Source: Bemisia tabaci (Eukaryota; Arthropoda; Insecta; Hemiptera; Aleyrodidae). From it: a DNA stretch of 64,000 nt. A model generated the notes under the pieces. The model had not been told where the DNA came from, ran no database searches, and saw only the letters and a list, made by a program, of their open reading frames with translations. How positions within the stretch are numbered: the first letter of the stretch is position 1; each line of letters begins with the position of its first letter. Made by a program: the position numbers and the translations under genes. The stretch is taken from positions 70,965,345 to 71,029,344 of the forward strand of contig NC_092794.1 of NCBI RefSeq assembly GCF_918797505.1, read 5' to 3'. Below, piece after piece: positions 1-10,748 of this stretch.

Positions 1-879
1 ACCACTTAGTTTTCTTTACAAGTATTTTTGTCAGATCGATCACCAAACACCTCACGTGAGATAAGTTAAATAATATAAAGACACTTGGAGAATTCGAGTA
101 CTTTTTAAATGCTTTAAAAACTAATGGTAACTATACGAGACGGTAAAATTCGTCAAAAACGAAGCGGGATCGTTTCACAGGGGATTCCTCCGTGGCGCAG
201 GTTCAGGGCGCGGAAGATCGGAATAAATGCACGTTAAAATGAATAAGGCACTTGTTAAAATTCAGCTCGAAGACGCAGTAAGTATCCAAACGCGACGAGT
301 ATATCCAAAGGCACCTGTTTTTGAGCCGGTGATCACAAAGTACGATTTGATTCGCGGACTCGAAACGACGAAGCACCGAAAAGGCAGGGGGCTTAAGATT
401 ATTGGTAACTTGGGGCGGCGGAAAAATGATTCCGGCGAGATTTTCCGCGAAACGGAACACAACTCACGGACGAGGGAAGACGAACGCGAAAAAAATCGAA
501 CGGCACTCGCGAATTAGGCAGTGGGAAGGAATTATCACAGAACAAAATAATTTTTAGAAAAGGGCAATCACACTTTCTTTTAAAAAAATTGGTAACTAAA
601 GGGTTTAAGGGGCGAAAACCACACAGGTAAGGTGGGGGTGGAGAATTTTCAATTTTCGTGAAGAGAAAACCGAAGAAAAAATTAAATCACTGAAACACAA
701 CACAGACACTACGTATCAGGTGAGGTTTGAAGTCAAGGGGAGGCGATGAGGGTGCATGGCAGTCGGCTCGAGGGGTGGATCGGAAGGGGTTGAACGGAGC
801 GCGGACCGGGACCACGAAAATGTGACAACAGGCGGAACTTCGAGTGCGAAATGGTGAGGGTTTCGGCCGGGACAGAGCG
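1..879. other. unassigned AT-rich stretch
   Basis: I recognise no gene or repeat family here. Short overlapping open frames exist on both strands around 203-517. They have no family motif, their lengths are what chance gives, and neither strand is favoured, so I do not call a gene. The stretch could be flank or untranslated sequence of a gene outside the window. Confidence 0.4.
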
Positions 880-1115
880 TCTCCGACATGACAGAGCGAC
901 TTTCACTCGATGAGAGGAGCAAGTGGCGATGCCGACTGAGGACGCGCCGCGACCGAGCGCCCGAGCGCCCGCCCGCCGCCGCCCCGCCCGGCAACGCCGC
1001 CTCCCGCCACCGGGCGCCGCGACGCCCGCCGACCACGACCGACGACGCCCGGCCGCTCGAGCCAGCGCCGCGACGCCCCCCGCCCCCCGCGCCCGCCCCG
1101 GCCAAGGGACGTTAC
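880..1115. promoter_or_regulatory. CpG-rich island (possible promoter region)
   Basis: The stretch is strongly GC-rich with many CpG dinucleotides, in contrast to its AT-rich surroundings. Open frames rich in Arg, Pro and Ala on both strands are a side effect of this composition. Such islands can mark promoters or first exons, but I see no TATA box, initiator or coding motif that would orient it. On the minus strand a splice-donor-like AAG/GTAACG occurs near 1112-1120. Function is inferred from composition only. Confidence 0.25.
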
Positions 1116-1123
1116 CTTGTCCC

Positions 1124-1400
1124 GGGTCAAAATCGCCCAACATTGCAGTCGGGTAATTCGTCGCTAGTTCTTTCAGCTCAATCAGAAAATTTGAATTTCC
1201 TCCTCCCTATTTTCTTTTTCCTTCTTTCCTTCCTCAACTGCTTCTTCCCTTAATTCTCTCCCTGTTACTCTGTCCGGGGTCAAAATCGCCCAAAATTGCA
1301 ATCAGCTAATACGTCGCTAGTTATTTCAGCTCAATCAGAAAATTTGAATTTTCTCCCCCTTCCTCCTTCCTCTTTTCTTTCTCCTTCTTCTCTCCCTCTT
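1124..1400. repeat. 153-bp tandem duplication, two copies
   Basis: The segment starting GGGTCAAAATCGCCCA at 1124 recurs at 1277, a period of 153 bp. The following 100 bases or so match with scattered substitutions (for example a shared TCGCTAGTT and TTTCAGCTCAATCAG), after which both copies run into pyrimidine-rich DNA. This is an old local duplication. No coding content is visible. Confidence 0.7.
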
Positions 1401-1855
1401 CCTTCCACCTCCTCCCGTTCTTTGTATCCTATCGCTGACTCATTTCTTCATCTAGGAAGATGAAGAGAGATCTAAAAGAGAGAGGACTCTCTTCTCTTCT
1501 CCTTCCCATCCTCTTTCCATCTTCTCCTTCATTATCCTCTTTTCTCTCTATTTTATCTGATTTTCCCTTTCCTGCTCCTTCTGCTTTTCTTTTTTCCCTT
1601 CTTCCACCTTAAATTTCGACCATGACGATGCAATCTCCCAGCAATCAGGGTTGAACCCTTTAGAAATTGCCTCCCCTTCCTTCTCTTTTCTTCTTCTTTT
1701 CATTTCTCTATTACCTCTCCTCCCTCTTTTCTGCATACTTCTTCTGCCTCTATCTCCTGTTCCTTATTTTTCATTGCTGCCTCTATCTCCTGTTCCTTAT
1801 TTTTCATTGCTGCTTCTCCTTTCTCCCGCGCCTTTTCTTCTCAGAGGCGGATTAA
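1195..1855. repeat. pyrimidine-rich low-complexity tract
   Basis: The plus strand is dominated by C and T (runs such as CCTTCTTCTCTCCC), giving Leu/Phe/Pro-rich translations on the plus strand and Lys/Glu/Arg-rich ones on the minus strand. These are compositional artefacts. Within it, a 33-bp unit (CTGCCTCTATCTCC and following) is repeated twice at 1744 and 1777. Confidence 0.6.
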
Positions 1856-2394
1856 TACATTTCGAACGAAGGGGATGGAAGGAGGTCCACGGGGCTTCCC
1901 TTAGAAAATTTTTGAAATTTTGAAGCATCAGTGATCAATTTGAGTCAATTTCGTCGGGAATGATTGCCAAATATGAGCATCCTTCCTTCATCTTCTTCCG
2001 TCTCTATCCTCCTTTTTATTTCCTCCTTTTTTCGGTCAAATGCGCCCCCTACAGTCTCCCTTGTATCCGTCCATGATCATTGGGGTTGCAGGTAACGTAT
2101 TAGGAACACGGAGCGGAAATTTTGTTTGTGGTGCAGCTACCTGCATTCAATTGTCCTTCATTCGAGAGGGTAGGCAATATGCGCTCTCAAGAGTTTGAAT
2201 AGTGGTATGTTGCTCCGGAGGGGATACTACTTGGAATATTAAATATTTTCTCTCAACCTATGATAGGAAAGCGACCCTCCCTTGCATGGCCGAATTTACC
2301 TACTTGCCGCCCATGGGCCGCCTATATTTTGCCGCCCTCTTCTCATTCATTTTGAAACATCAATAAAAACCATCAAGTGAACGTGCCGGAGGGA
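1856..2394. other. unassigned stretch with a dispersed repeat fragment
   Basis: No gene is recognised. Bases 2090-2215 recur in inverted orientation at about 25150-25260: both contain the words TTGCCTACCCTCTCGAATGA and GCGCATA on one strand or the other. This is therefore a fragment of a dispersed repeat. The part from 2310 carries GGCCGC-rich sequence resembling the end of the composite repeat that follows. Confidence 0.45.
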
Positions 2395-3245
2395 GATGGG
2401 TGCATAAGACGCGTTCACTCATGTTGGACCCATTTTTTGCGTAAGCCCTGTCAACACTACTAGCAAAAGTTCACGGAACTGCGCGCGAAAGCTCAGTTCC
2501 GTAAACATATCTCTGTGGGGACAAGGCCTTTCATTTGGACGTATTTCTATCAAACGGAACTATGTGCATTAAGACATGAGCCCTGAGACCCATAAGAATA
2601 GGTGCATATCAGGGCTCACGTCATTATGCACATAGTTCCGTTTGATAGAAATCCGTCCATTTGTAAGAAATGAACTAAAAAATTAAGGAAGAACAAACAT
2701 AAATATGGTTTAATAATTTTAACTTCCGCCGCCACGCCGGCCGTGCCGCGCTGACCACACTGTGATTGGCGCAATGCGTGAAGTATTCATGTAGTCTTGT
2801 AGGTACTGTGCGTTTCACGCCGCGCCGACCGACCGCTGTTGACCGTACTGTGTTTGACGCAATGCGTGAAGTATTCATGCAGTCTCGTAGGCGCTAATAT
2901 GTGTTACATGCCGACCGCCGTGTCGAGGGCTTCTCCTTTTCATCTCAAGTCCTCGTCATCATTTCTCTTTGCACCGCGCCACTCCAGGCCAAATTACGTG
3001 TTTGATTTCTCTCTTAACTCAACTAATTAAAGGTGTGCAGTCTTTTGTATCACCGAAATACGACAAAATTAGAAATTAATAAACTCTCAGGGAATGAGAG
3101 ATTTTGTCACCTTTTCTTGTTTGTAATTTTTTTCTGAGTCCGATTTTTTTGTACCTGCATTTAAAAAAATTGCAAAATTTGCCGCCCCCTAATTTTGCCG
3201 CCTTGGGCCGCGGCCCATGTGGCCACCCCCTTAATCCGGCCGCAC
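2395..3245. repeat. composite dispersed repeat, copy A (inverted copy at 5572-6345)
   Basis: This copy matches the reverse complement of 5572-6345 over most of its length. Shared landmarks are a TTCACGGAACT/AGTTCCGTGAA segment, an AACATAAATATGG-like segment, a 3' part with TTGCCGCC and GCCGCGGCCCATG, and ACTTCACGCATTGCGCCAAA-type minisatellite units. Units of that last type number two here and three in the other copy. A 122-bp MITE has inserted into this copy only. No protein is encoded. The family is unnamed to me. Confidence 0.7.
2537..2658. mobile_element. 122-bp MITE, GGACGTATTTC family, 4-bp TSD
   Basis: The terminal inverted repeats begin GGACGTATTTCTATCAAACG and the two halves pair over about 33 bp. 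The centre contains AGCCCTGA and its inverse. ATTT flanks both ends (2533-2536 and 2659-2662). The related repeat at 5572-6345 lacks the insert and so shows the empty site. It is non-autonomous, and other members in this window carry the same 4-bp TSD length. Confidence 0.85.
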
Positions 3246-3841
3246 TCCCTTGAGATGTACAAATAAAAGCGGCGTAGCGAATAAGGACTGAAGAAGGATT
3301 GGCTACTTCAGATTTTGAAATAGAGTATCAAGAACTCGGAACTCGTGGCCGTCAGCCACAAAGAATTCAACTAACGTGTTTTAAACTGTCCATCCCTAAA
3401 CGAAAGGAATTTGTAGATTTGAATGAGAACCAAGGTGTTGATTGAAAATTTATTAACTACTGAGGCACCTTTCGAAAGGAATCCACATTGAGATGCCCAT
3501 TTTAAAGCACGGTCCATTGCACTGACAATGAGTGTTTTCGCCTTCATTGGGATGTTTAGGCCAACTTGGATCCCAGGCGTTAAAATAGATGCATTCCTAG
3601 AAATCGACGCATGTGCCTCATATCAGAAAAAAAACCACCAACGACCGTTCGAAAAACTAACGACCAATAATTTATCCTTCGTAGTTCTAAAATAGCTGCG
3701 GCATACCACTGAGAATCCAAATTTACGAAATGAAGCATTTGAATAGGCAGGTTTTTTCGTGACAGTACAGTATGTGCGGAAGAAAAATGCAAAGTGTTGA
3801 TTGAAATTACGGGGGTTTTGCCGTAGACGGCAGCAGACAAG
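3246..3841. other. unassigned stretch
   Basis: No repeat family or gene is recognised. A 102-codon open frame on the minus strand (3580-3888) has no motif and runs into the neighbouring MITE, so it is not called. Confidence 0.35.
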
Positions 3842-4005
3842 CAGTGGCGTGGCGTGCTTTGCGATATATCGATCGATACGCCACTCAAACCTATGAAAAA
3901 AGATCGATTATTAGGGTGTTCGCAGCGAACACCTTAGTAATCGGTTCTTTACTATAGCTTCAAATGGCGAGATATCGATAATCGATCATTCACGCCACGC
4001 CACTC
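3842..4005. mobile_element. hAT-like MITE, CAGTGGCGTGG family
   Basis: The termini CAGTGGCGTGGCGTG and CACGCCACGCCACT are inverted. Subterminal ATATCGATCGAT and ATATCGATAATCGAT words lie about 25 bp inside each end. The centre is the hairpin GGTGTTCGCAGCGAACACC. The length of 164 bp equals that of members at 8769 and 22010 that have clear 8-bp TSDs. No matching TSD is visible here, so the flanks have probably mutated. Confidence 0.75.
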
Positions 4006-4998
4006 AGATGCACCCTTGCACGTTGATGTGCTCCATGTTTTTGCGAGTCGATTTCAACATTGATTCAATGTTTAGTCCTTGAATGTTTTACAGTCAAAAG
4101 TTTCATCCAAAAGTTCCGAGATGCTGTGCTGTGCCCGCTTTACAGTTGAAGTTACAAGAAAAAGTACAATTCATATTCTTCCTTTGGCCACCTCTTTGTG
4201 ATGACTACTAATAACTGACTTGTGCCATTGAAGCGCTTTTCACGTATCGATGCAAAATTCTCGGTTGCATAATAATTTATGCTCGTAATCTCTCTGGGTG
4301 TTCACACATATCTCCCACTTAGAAGACGATGGCTGAAATCGGTATTGCCACGCTAGAGAGAAAATTCAGTGAAATTTCTGTAACACGGAATTTTATCATC
4401 CACGGAAAACTGAGGGATTGTGCCACCGTAATAGTCGAACTTACTTAAATCTGCTGAATTTTAAGAAACTCGGATTCTTGAATGAATTGAATCAAGTCAT
4501 ACGGAGGAATAACATAACCAATTCAACTTGAAAAATTCTTCTTAATTAAGTTTAAGTTTATGTATTGGCAAAATATCGAAAATGGACCATTAGACAAGGT
4601 CTTAACGGTAAAACTTCAGGTCAAGTAAAACATTTGTATCTTGTTTGGGAGTTTATTTCGAGACCGCACATCGTGTGATTAGTTTTTCTCGTGAAATTTT
4701 TAATAGAGCACGTGACGCGCAGTGATTTAAACTTTATCTTGTCTATGGACTTAAGTCGCCAATTTTTCACCTCAATTTACGCGTCTGGAACTGATTATAT
4801 GTCTGAATAATAGCAAAGTATAGCTCTAATAAAAATGATAATAATAAACTCATTTTCTTTGGCCTGTGGCCCGTCAGTAATACTTATACCGGAAGTGTTC
4901 CCTCTTCCGAGTTGAAAAAAAAAATAAATAAATAAATAAACCTCATTTTAGCCATACGAAATCTATATCTGACTGAATTGTGATATAGGACCAAGCGG
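4006..4998. other. unassigned AT-rich stretch
   Basis: No gene is seen. Around 4580-4640 there is a fragment resembling one end of the ATGGACCACTAGACAAGG repeat family (fuller copy at 31573-32130). An (AAAT)n microsatellite lies at 4917-4941. Confidence 0.4.
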
Positions 4999-4999
4999 A

Positions 5000-5243
5000 T
5001 CGCATTTAGCAAAAAGGAACCAGCACGGTTACAGTGTTTTCAAAATCGTGCAAATTCTTCTTTCCTTTTAAAAATAATGTATGGAAATTATTAAAATTCA
5101 CACAATTATTTTCCTTTGAATTAATAATTTTTTGTTGGGAAGCAAAAAATAATTGCTATTCTGAGAGATTTTTTTAGATAATTATGAAGAAGCAACATTT
5201 TTACAACACTATAATAGTGCAGGATCCTTTTTGCTAAATGCGA
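5000..5243. mobile_element. MITE-like inverted repeat, about 244 bp
   Basis: The ends CGCATTTAGCAAAAAGGA and TCCTTTTTGCTAAATGCG are inverted and enclose AT-rich sequence. Sequence near 10222-10245 and 12143-12166 resembles one end (CCTTTTTGCAAAATGC), so the family is dispersed. I could not fix a TSD. Confidence 0.6.
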
Positions 5244-5571
5244 TCGAAGTTATAAAAATCCCTCAGATTAGTGAAGTTATTTATCGACCCAAATTATTTC
5301 ACTTTTTCTAGGTATTTCAAGATATTTGGGGCGAAACACTGCTTTGATTTTGAGAATCTCGGTGGAAAGAGTTCGTTGCGTGGGCCTGTAGGCACGCCAA
5401 ATTATTCTCAATCAAGAGTATCGGAAGCAAAAGCGGTGTTTTACCCTAAACATCTTTAAATGCCTGGGAAAAGTGCTATGTAAAATATTGGAAAAAGAGT
5501 ATGCAGCTATAGAGTAAAGTTACTCTCAGCTTTGCTAAAGTTAGCGTATTTTACAAAGGTATATGCAGGGC
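5244..5571. other. unassigned stretch
   Basis: No gene or repeat family is recognised. A 62-codon frame at 5271-5459 has no motif. Confidence 0.35.
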
Positions 5572-6345
5572 CACATGAAGGGGGTGGCCACATGGGCCGC
5601 GGCCCATGGCGGCAAATAGGGAGCGGCAAATTTTGCAATTTTTTTAAATGTAGCTATAAAGAAAATTCAGATTCAGACAAAAAAATTACGAACGAGAAAA
5701 GGTGACAAAATCTCTCATTTCCTGAGAGTATTTCTCTAATTTTGTCGTCCTTCTGTGATACAATAGACAGCACCTTTAATTAGTCGAGTTAAGACTAAGA
5801 GAGAAACCGAACACGGAATTTGGCCTGGAACGGCGCGGCGCAGAGAGCAATGATGACGACGTGAGATGAAAAGGAGAAACCCTCGGCTCGGCGTGGCGGT
5901 CGGCATGTAACACATATTAGCGCCTACAAGACTTCATAAATACTTCACGCATTGCGCCAAAGACAGTGCGGTCGCTGCGGTCAGCAGCGGGCGGCGTGAA
6001 ACGCATAGCGCCTACAAGACTGCATGAATACTTTACGCATTGCGCTAAACACGATGCGTGCAGCAGCAGCGGTCGGCCCGAAACGCATAGCGCATGTAAG
6101 ACTGTAGGAATACTCCACGCATTGCGCCAAATACAGTGCGGTCAGCGCGGCGCGGCGGCGGAAGTTAAAATTATTAAACCACATTTATGTTTGTTCTTTC
6201 ATAATTTTTTGGTTCATTTCTTATAAATGGAGGGCCTTGTCCATGCAGAGATAGGTTTACGGAACTTAACTTTCGCGCCAAGTTCCGTGAACTTTTGCTA
6301 GTACTGTTAACAGGGCTTTCGCAAGAAATGTGACCAACATGAGTA
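5572..6345. repeat. composite dispersed repeat, copy B
   Basis: This is the inverted counterpart of 2395-3245 without the MITE insertion. It holds three imperfect tandem units of the type GCGCCTACAAGACTGCATGA followed by ACTTTACGCATTGCGC, spaced about 75-80 bp (5925-6150). Comparable units occur at 42470-42610 and 44780-44950, and a fold-back version lies at 41057-41132. Open frames across it are repeat translations. Confidence 0.7.
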
Positions 6346-6747
6346 AACGCGTCTTACACGCGATTTATGATTTATTTACGCGTGATTTATCTTACACATT
6401 CGATAAATCGCCTGATTATATAGCGTTACGCAGCTCAGCCCCTGATTTTCCCTCCCCCTGTAATGCAGGCTCAGAACCGTCTTACCCTAGAGCGTTACGG
6501 GTTTTATAAACGGTTCCTTATGCACTGTTGGAAATTTTTGAGTGAAATTCTGAGGCAGAGCCACTATAGCACCCAAAAACCCCGATAGATATATGGATTC
6601 GGAGCGAAATTTATTTTCCCACTAAGCGGAATCTTGCTCTTTATGCGGAGTTTCTCACGCTTTTACGGTGCTTCGCATTTATATCACTCGGTGTATTTGG
6701 GGCCTATATAAACTCATTTCACTCCTCGATTTTGAACACTATAATAC
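6346..6747. other. unassigned stretch
   Basis: No gene or recognised repeat. The sequence is AT-rich with no extended open frame. Confidence 0.35.
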
Positions 6748-6998
6748 CACCGTGCCAAGAAAGAACGCCGTATATGCCTTCAGGCGTTGCCAAATTTCCT
6801 TTGAGGAAATATGAATTTTCAGGGAAATCTGAGAATATTTTTCCTCCGATTTTTCAAAGAATTTTATTCATCGCCAGATCTAAAGTATCTGAAAATTTTA
6901 ATAGAAAATTTTCATAACTTTCCTCAGAATTAAACATTTTACCGGAGGCAATTTGGCAACTCTCGGATGTTCATACGGCGTTTTTCCTCAGCCTGGCA
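6748..6998. mobile_element. MITE, CTGCCGTGCTAAGG family (degenerate copy)
   Basis: The left end reads CACCGTGCCAAGAAAGAACG and the right end CGTTTTTCCTCAGCCTGGCA. Both match the termini of the 253-bp members at 8489 and 38425. Just inside, the left has CGTTGCCAAATTTCC and the right TTTGGCAACTCTC. Ends have diverged and the TSD is not readable. Confidence 0.65.
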
Positions 6999-7362
6999 TT
7001 AAAAGAGCTTCTCTTGACGAGGTGAGTAGGATGCGGTTGAATTCGTGCACATGCTGGCGTCGGGGTAGAAAACAAACGAATCGCCGCTTTTGCATCGGCG
7101 ATAAAATGCGTCTCGAGAGCTAACCTTGCAAGTTGCAGTTTCATCGCTAACAACTCCGCTAATGCAAGTGCACTTGAAACTGCGATTTTTTCGCCGTTTA
7201 TCTGGACTGCATTCAAACTCGAGAGCTGAGCTTGCCTCGCCTCGCCTCGCCTCTGGGTGGGTGCTGGAAGCCGTTCCATTGCCCACTGAGACCACCCTCT
7301 GCAGGGCCTGCTTCCATTAAATATGGGTGCCTAAAGAAACTGCATGTCTCCGTTCGCGAGAT
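6999..7362. other. unassigned stretch with short CCTCG repeat
   Basis: No gene is supported. Open frames on both strands overlap one another. A short (CCTCG)n run lies near 7233-7250. Confidence 0.35.
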
Positions 7363-7420
7363 AGATGGATAGATAGATATAGATGGATGGCTGGATGGAT
7401 AGATAGATAGATAGTCAGTT
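7363..7420. repeat. GATA/GATG microsatellite
   Basis: Imperfect tandem tetranucleotides (GATA, GATG) run through this stretch and are followed by a short TAGT/CAGT run. A second, longer array of the same kind lies at 7697-7862. The intervening sequence has no recognised gene. Confidence 0.85.
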
Positions 7421-7696
7421 AGTTAGTCAGTTATTTTATTTATAGACCTTCAGCACCCTAGGCTATTAACGTCTTTACGAAGACTTTGAAAGATGGGTGT
7501 GTATACACAAATTTAGATTATTAGATTTAGGGAGGCAAAGTGTTTCAGAAGTTTGGTTGTGTCATTCGGTTTATCGCATGTTCGTGGGTTTGTATTCCTT
7601 TTGACTGTTGGTGAGTAAATCTGTGATCGGAGTTTTCTGAGGGAAGATCAGTCCATAATCACGTGTTTGACGGTGAGAGGCGATAAATTGCAGAAG

Positions 7697-7862
7697 ATGT
7701 ATGGATAGATAGATATAGTTGGATGGATAGATAGATGGATGGATGGATAGATAGATAGATGGATGGATAGATAGATGGATGGATGGATGGATGGATGGAT
7801 GGATGGATGGATGGATGGATGGATGGATGGATGGATGGATGGATGGATGGATAGATAGATAC
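7697..7862. repeat. GGAT/GATA microsatellite
   Basis: About 40 tandem tetranucleotides, first mixed GGAT/AGAT and then nearly pure GGAT. The minus-strand translation Ser-Ile-His-Pro repeated is an artefact of the period-4 array and not a protein. Confidence 0.95.
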
Positions 7863-8484
7863 ATTTTTCTTATTTTACCTTCCCAAAGTTACAGTTACCA
7901 GTTCTGCAACTCAAACATCATGCGCCTAACTCGCCATTAAATGCGTCGTGATATATAGGCAATAAGTCAATTTGGCCCCTAAAAAATCGTCAATGGCCCT
8001 TAAAAATCGATGAGCCGCATGGCTCCTGAAACTCAAAAGTAAGTTTTGAACACTGAATCAAGAAAGGGGTTTACAAAGATGGGATTTAACATATTTGAAG
8101 GATTCAACATTTTTAACGAAGTAGCTCTGTTCTTAGCATGGATTTTCAAGCGTGACGCAGCTCTCTAAGTTTGAATTAAATGATCAAAACTCATCGGCGA
8201 CGCGAAGTGATCTCGCCGGCTCACGGAGCGCGACCGGCCTTCCTGGCAGGTTATTTGGATTCGCGCGACAAGTGTTTACTTTCCAACGCAAAACCACTCG
8301 CTCAACGCTCAGGTTCACCAATCAAACGAAACATAAATATTTAAGAACAGCTCCGCGAAACTTCGTCTCCATGGCCATTCAGCGTCACCTTACATCTCTC
8401 GTCTGCCATTCCCAAAAAAAATCAAAATATTTGTTCATAATCATTCAAGATGCGAACCGGTGCACTAAAAAAATTCTCGACTAA
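7863..8484. other. unassigned stretch
   Basis: No repeat family is recognised. A 110-codon plus-strand frame (8152-8484) has no motif or start context that would support it. Confidence 0.35.
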
Positions 8485-8488
8485 AATA

Positions 8489-8741
8489 CTGCCGTGCTAA
8501 GGTAAAACGCCGTATGAGCATTCAAATGTTGCCAAATTTCCTCTAAAAAATATGTATGCATGAGGAAAATAAAGAGCGTTTTTTCTTGAAATTTTTGGAC
8601 TCGTTAGATCAAATTAAGAACTAAATTCCCTGAAAACCCGGAAGAAAAATGTCCGTTAATATTTCCGAAAATTCGTGATTTGTCAAATGGAAACTTGGCA
8701 ACGCCTGGAGGTTCATGCGGCGTTTTTCCTTGCCACGGCAG
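8489..8741. mobile_element. 253-bp MITE, CTGCCGTGCTAAGG family, 4-bp TSD
   Basis: The ends CTGCCGTGCTAAGGTAAAAC and CCTTGCCACGGCAG are inverted. AATA flanks both ends (8485-8488, 8742-8745). Subterminal words related to GTTGCCAAATTTCC and GAAACTTGGCAACG are also inverted. It has exactly the same length as the copy at 38425-38677. Non-autonomous, no coding content. Confidence 0.85.
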
Positions 8742-8768
8742 AATACTGACCGTTATGTGAGTAAAAAG

Positions 8769-8932
8769 CAGTGGCGTGACATGATTTGCGATAAATCGAT
8801 CGATGTTCCACATAAACCAATGGAAAAGGATCGATCAACTGGGTGTTCGCAACGAACACCTTAATAATCGATTCGTTATCGTAACTTCAAACGAGGAACT
8901 ATCGATAATCGAGCATTCTCGCATTGCCACTG
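8769..8932. mobile_element. 164-bp hAT-like MITE with 8-bp TSD
   Basis: Starts CAGTGGCGTGACATG and ends GCATTGCCACTG. The 8-bp TSD GTAAAAAG is perfect on both sides (8761-8768 and 8933-8940), as expected for hAT superfamily insertion. Subterminal ATCGATCGAT and ATCGATAATCGA words and a central GGTGTTCGCAACGAACACC hairpin match other members. The left boundary of the 1,921-bp tandem duplication falls inside it at 8828. Confidence 0.9.
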
Positions 8933-10748
8933 GTAAAAAGAGCCTAAGAAAGTCTGAAAGATTTGACATGACTCTCACGAGCTTACGTGAAACTTTTCAA
9001 AGCTTGGGATTTTCAAAACGAAACTGGGACTGCAAAGCTGAAATTTTACTGGTCTTCGTGAATGCCAAACACGCCATTAAATCACAGAAAATTCAAATGC
9101 TTCAAAAACAGTAACGAGTCCCATGTTTGGTCCGTTTGTTGTCCCAAATTTTACCTCGGTCAAATTTAGATCAGTCAAAATCGAGCTAAGCCAAGCTCCA
9201 ATCGAAGGAACCGTTTTTGTCGGAAAGCACGACATTAAATGGAACCTTGAATAAATAAATATGATAGTGGGAGGGGGGGTAGGCAAATGCACTTCCGCAA
9301 GCAGCGTGGACAAGATCGGCGCTGGCAGCCAACCAGCCACCGTCAACCAGCCCGGATCAAGGTTCCAGTTCCGATCAGCTGCACTGTTCGGACTGGTGCG
9401 CGGGGAGGGTGCCAAACTGTGCCAGTTTATGAGGATTTTTTGTATTACGATCCTTGGATTGGGACTGGTTTCCGTGCTCGATCTGGCAACCCCGTGCCTT
9501 GAGTGACTCTCACTCTCACTCTCGAAGCAAATCTTTCGAGCGTGTCTTGCCGGCTCTCGGGGGAAACTCCTGGTTTTTCGACGCGGATTCATCAGTCTTA
9601 TGCAGAACCGACGCACAGTGGATCAGAAAGGTCGAAAATTGAATTTTTGACTAAAACTGCAAATTCTGATGTTTATTTCGCCATTTTTTAAATTTTAAGG
9701 GGTGGTCGTGGAGGAAAATTTCACGAGGAAACCAATGGAACCACTTTTAGAACCTCAAAGCTTTGTATAAACGGAGGTATAAGCTTTTAAAGTTTCCAAA
9801 TTTTGTCCGACGTCTACTGTCGACTCGATCCACCGTGCGACGTAATTTGGATTATTCCTACTAGGGTTCAGGTTCACACCAGGTTGGGTTTCTTTTTCTT
9901 TCTCTATTTCTCTTTTTAAGACATTGTTCAGTCTCAACTTCAAAATGAGCATCTCAATCTTTATCAATTAATCAATACATCATTTGGATTGCAGTCTGCA
10001 AGAAGGAGCCAGGAGCATTGCAATGTTGCTAAAATTGTGCATCTTCTTTTGTCTTGGAGGAAAAACCTGATTATACATTAACAGTTCCTATTTTACTCGC
10101 GAAAAACCGTAGATTTAAGACAAAAATTATCATGTAAATTTCATATTCTTTCATGGTTTCAGTAATTTTATTGCAAAGGATGAAGTTGCACAATCTCAGC
10201 ACCATTGCAATGCTTCTGGTTCCTTTTTGCAAAATGCAACCCATTTCAACGAATGAGCTTCGAATTTCATTTGGACTGCATTTTGCAATCAGGAACTACA
10301 ACTTCTGGCTCAGTCCAGGAACAACTTGTACGCCATTACTTTCTCCATGCACGTAAGTGTTTTTATAGATGAGCTAGAAATTGTAGTTCCCAATTGCAAA
10401 ATGTAGTCCATTCGATCGTGCGTGATAGATCTCTTCTCGGCCGATTCTGCGGAAATTCAAAAAGCGGTGTGGGAATTGGCAACAGAACGAGATATTTGCT
10501 TTCTGAATATCTTGCCGCGACAAGGTTGGAATTTAAGCTCCGCGCACACTGACGCAACTCGGAGGCGTCATGCTGCGAGCTTCAGGTGTTGTTTCTAATT
10601 AAAGCTGAGCTAAAGTTCAGTCATTTTACAGAAGAAAATTTATTTCTCGCGAGGATCACCCTTTTTGTTCTGGCCGATGATCACGATCGCATCATGCACT
10701 GAAGAGAGGTGATAATCACTGAGGTTGCGCACACAATTAGAGCAATAT
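8828..10748. repeat. 1,921-bp tandem duplication, copy 1
   Basis: Copy 1 starts GGATCGATCAACTGGG inside the hAT-like MITE and ends GAGCAATAT. Every landmark recurs exactly 1,921 bp downstream, with identical sequence where compared. Contents are the right part of the MITE, a unique stretch (8941-9611), a MITE of the CACAGTGGATC family (about 9612-9841), and two TTTTGCAA-type repeat fragments (about 9985-10410). The 179-codon minus-strand frame at 9077-9616 has no motif and is not called. Confidence 0.95.
9612..9841. mobile_element. MITE, CACAGTGGATC family
   Basis: Begins GCACAGTGGATCAG and ends CGACTCGATCCACCGTGC. The interior reads through AAACCAATGGAACCACTTTT and TTGTATAAACGGAG, words also found in the copies at 28807, 32552, 37704 and 38208. 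An identical copy lies at 11533-11762 in the second duplication unit. TSD unclear, possibly GAC. Confidence 0.7.

Noticed and set aside
888..1253. Arg/Pro/Ala-rich ORFs on both strands near 700-1250
   Set aside because: High GC removes stop codons in several frames, and there is no conserved motif or coding-strand bias.
7363..7862. CRISPR-like or other spaced repeat array
   Set aside because: The array is a plain tetranucleotide microsatellite without spacers. The 50-bp array at 35781 is likewise contiguous and has no spacers.
7571..7864. Ser-Ile-His-Pro repeat protein on the minus strand
   Set aside because: It is the translation of a GGAT microsatellite.
9077..9616. 179-codon minus-strand ORF, repeated at 10998-11537
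   Set aside because: Both copies are identical only because the whole 1,921-bp unit is duplicated. It has no domain, its composition is mixed, and frames on the other strand are also open.
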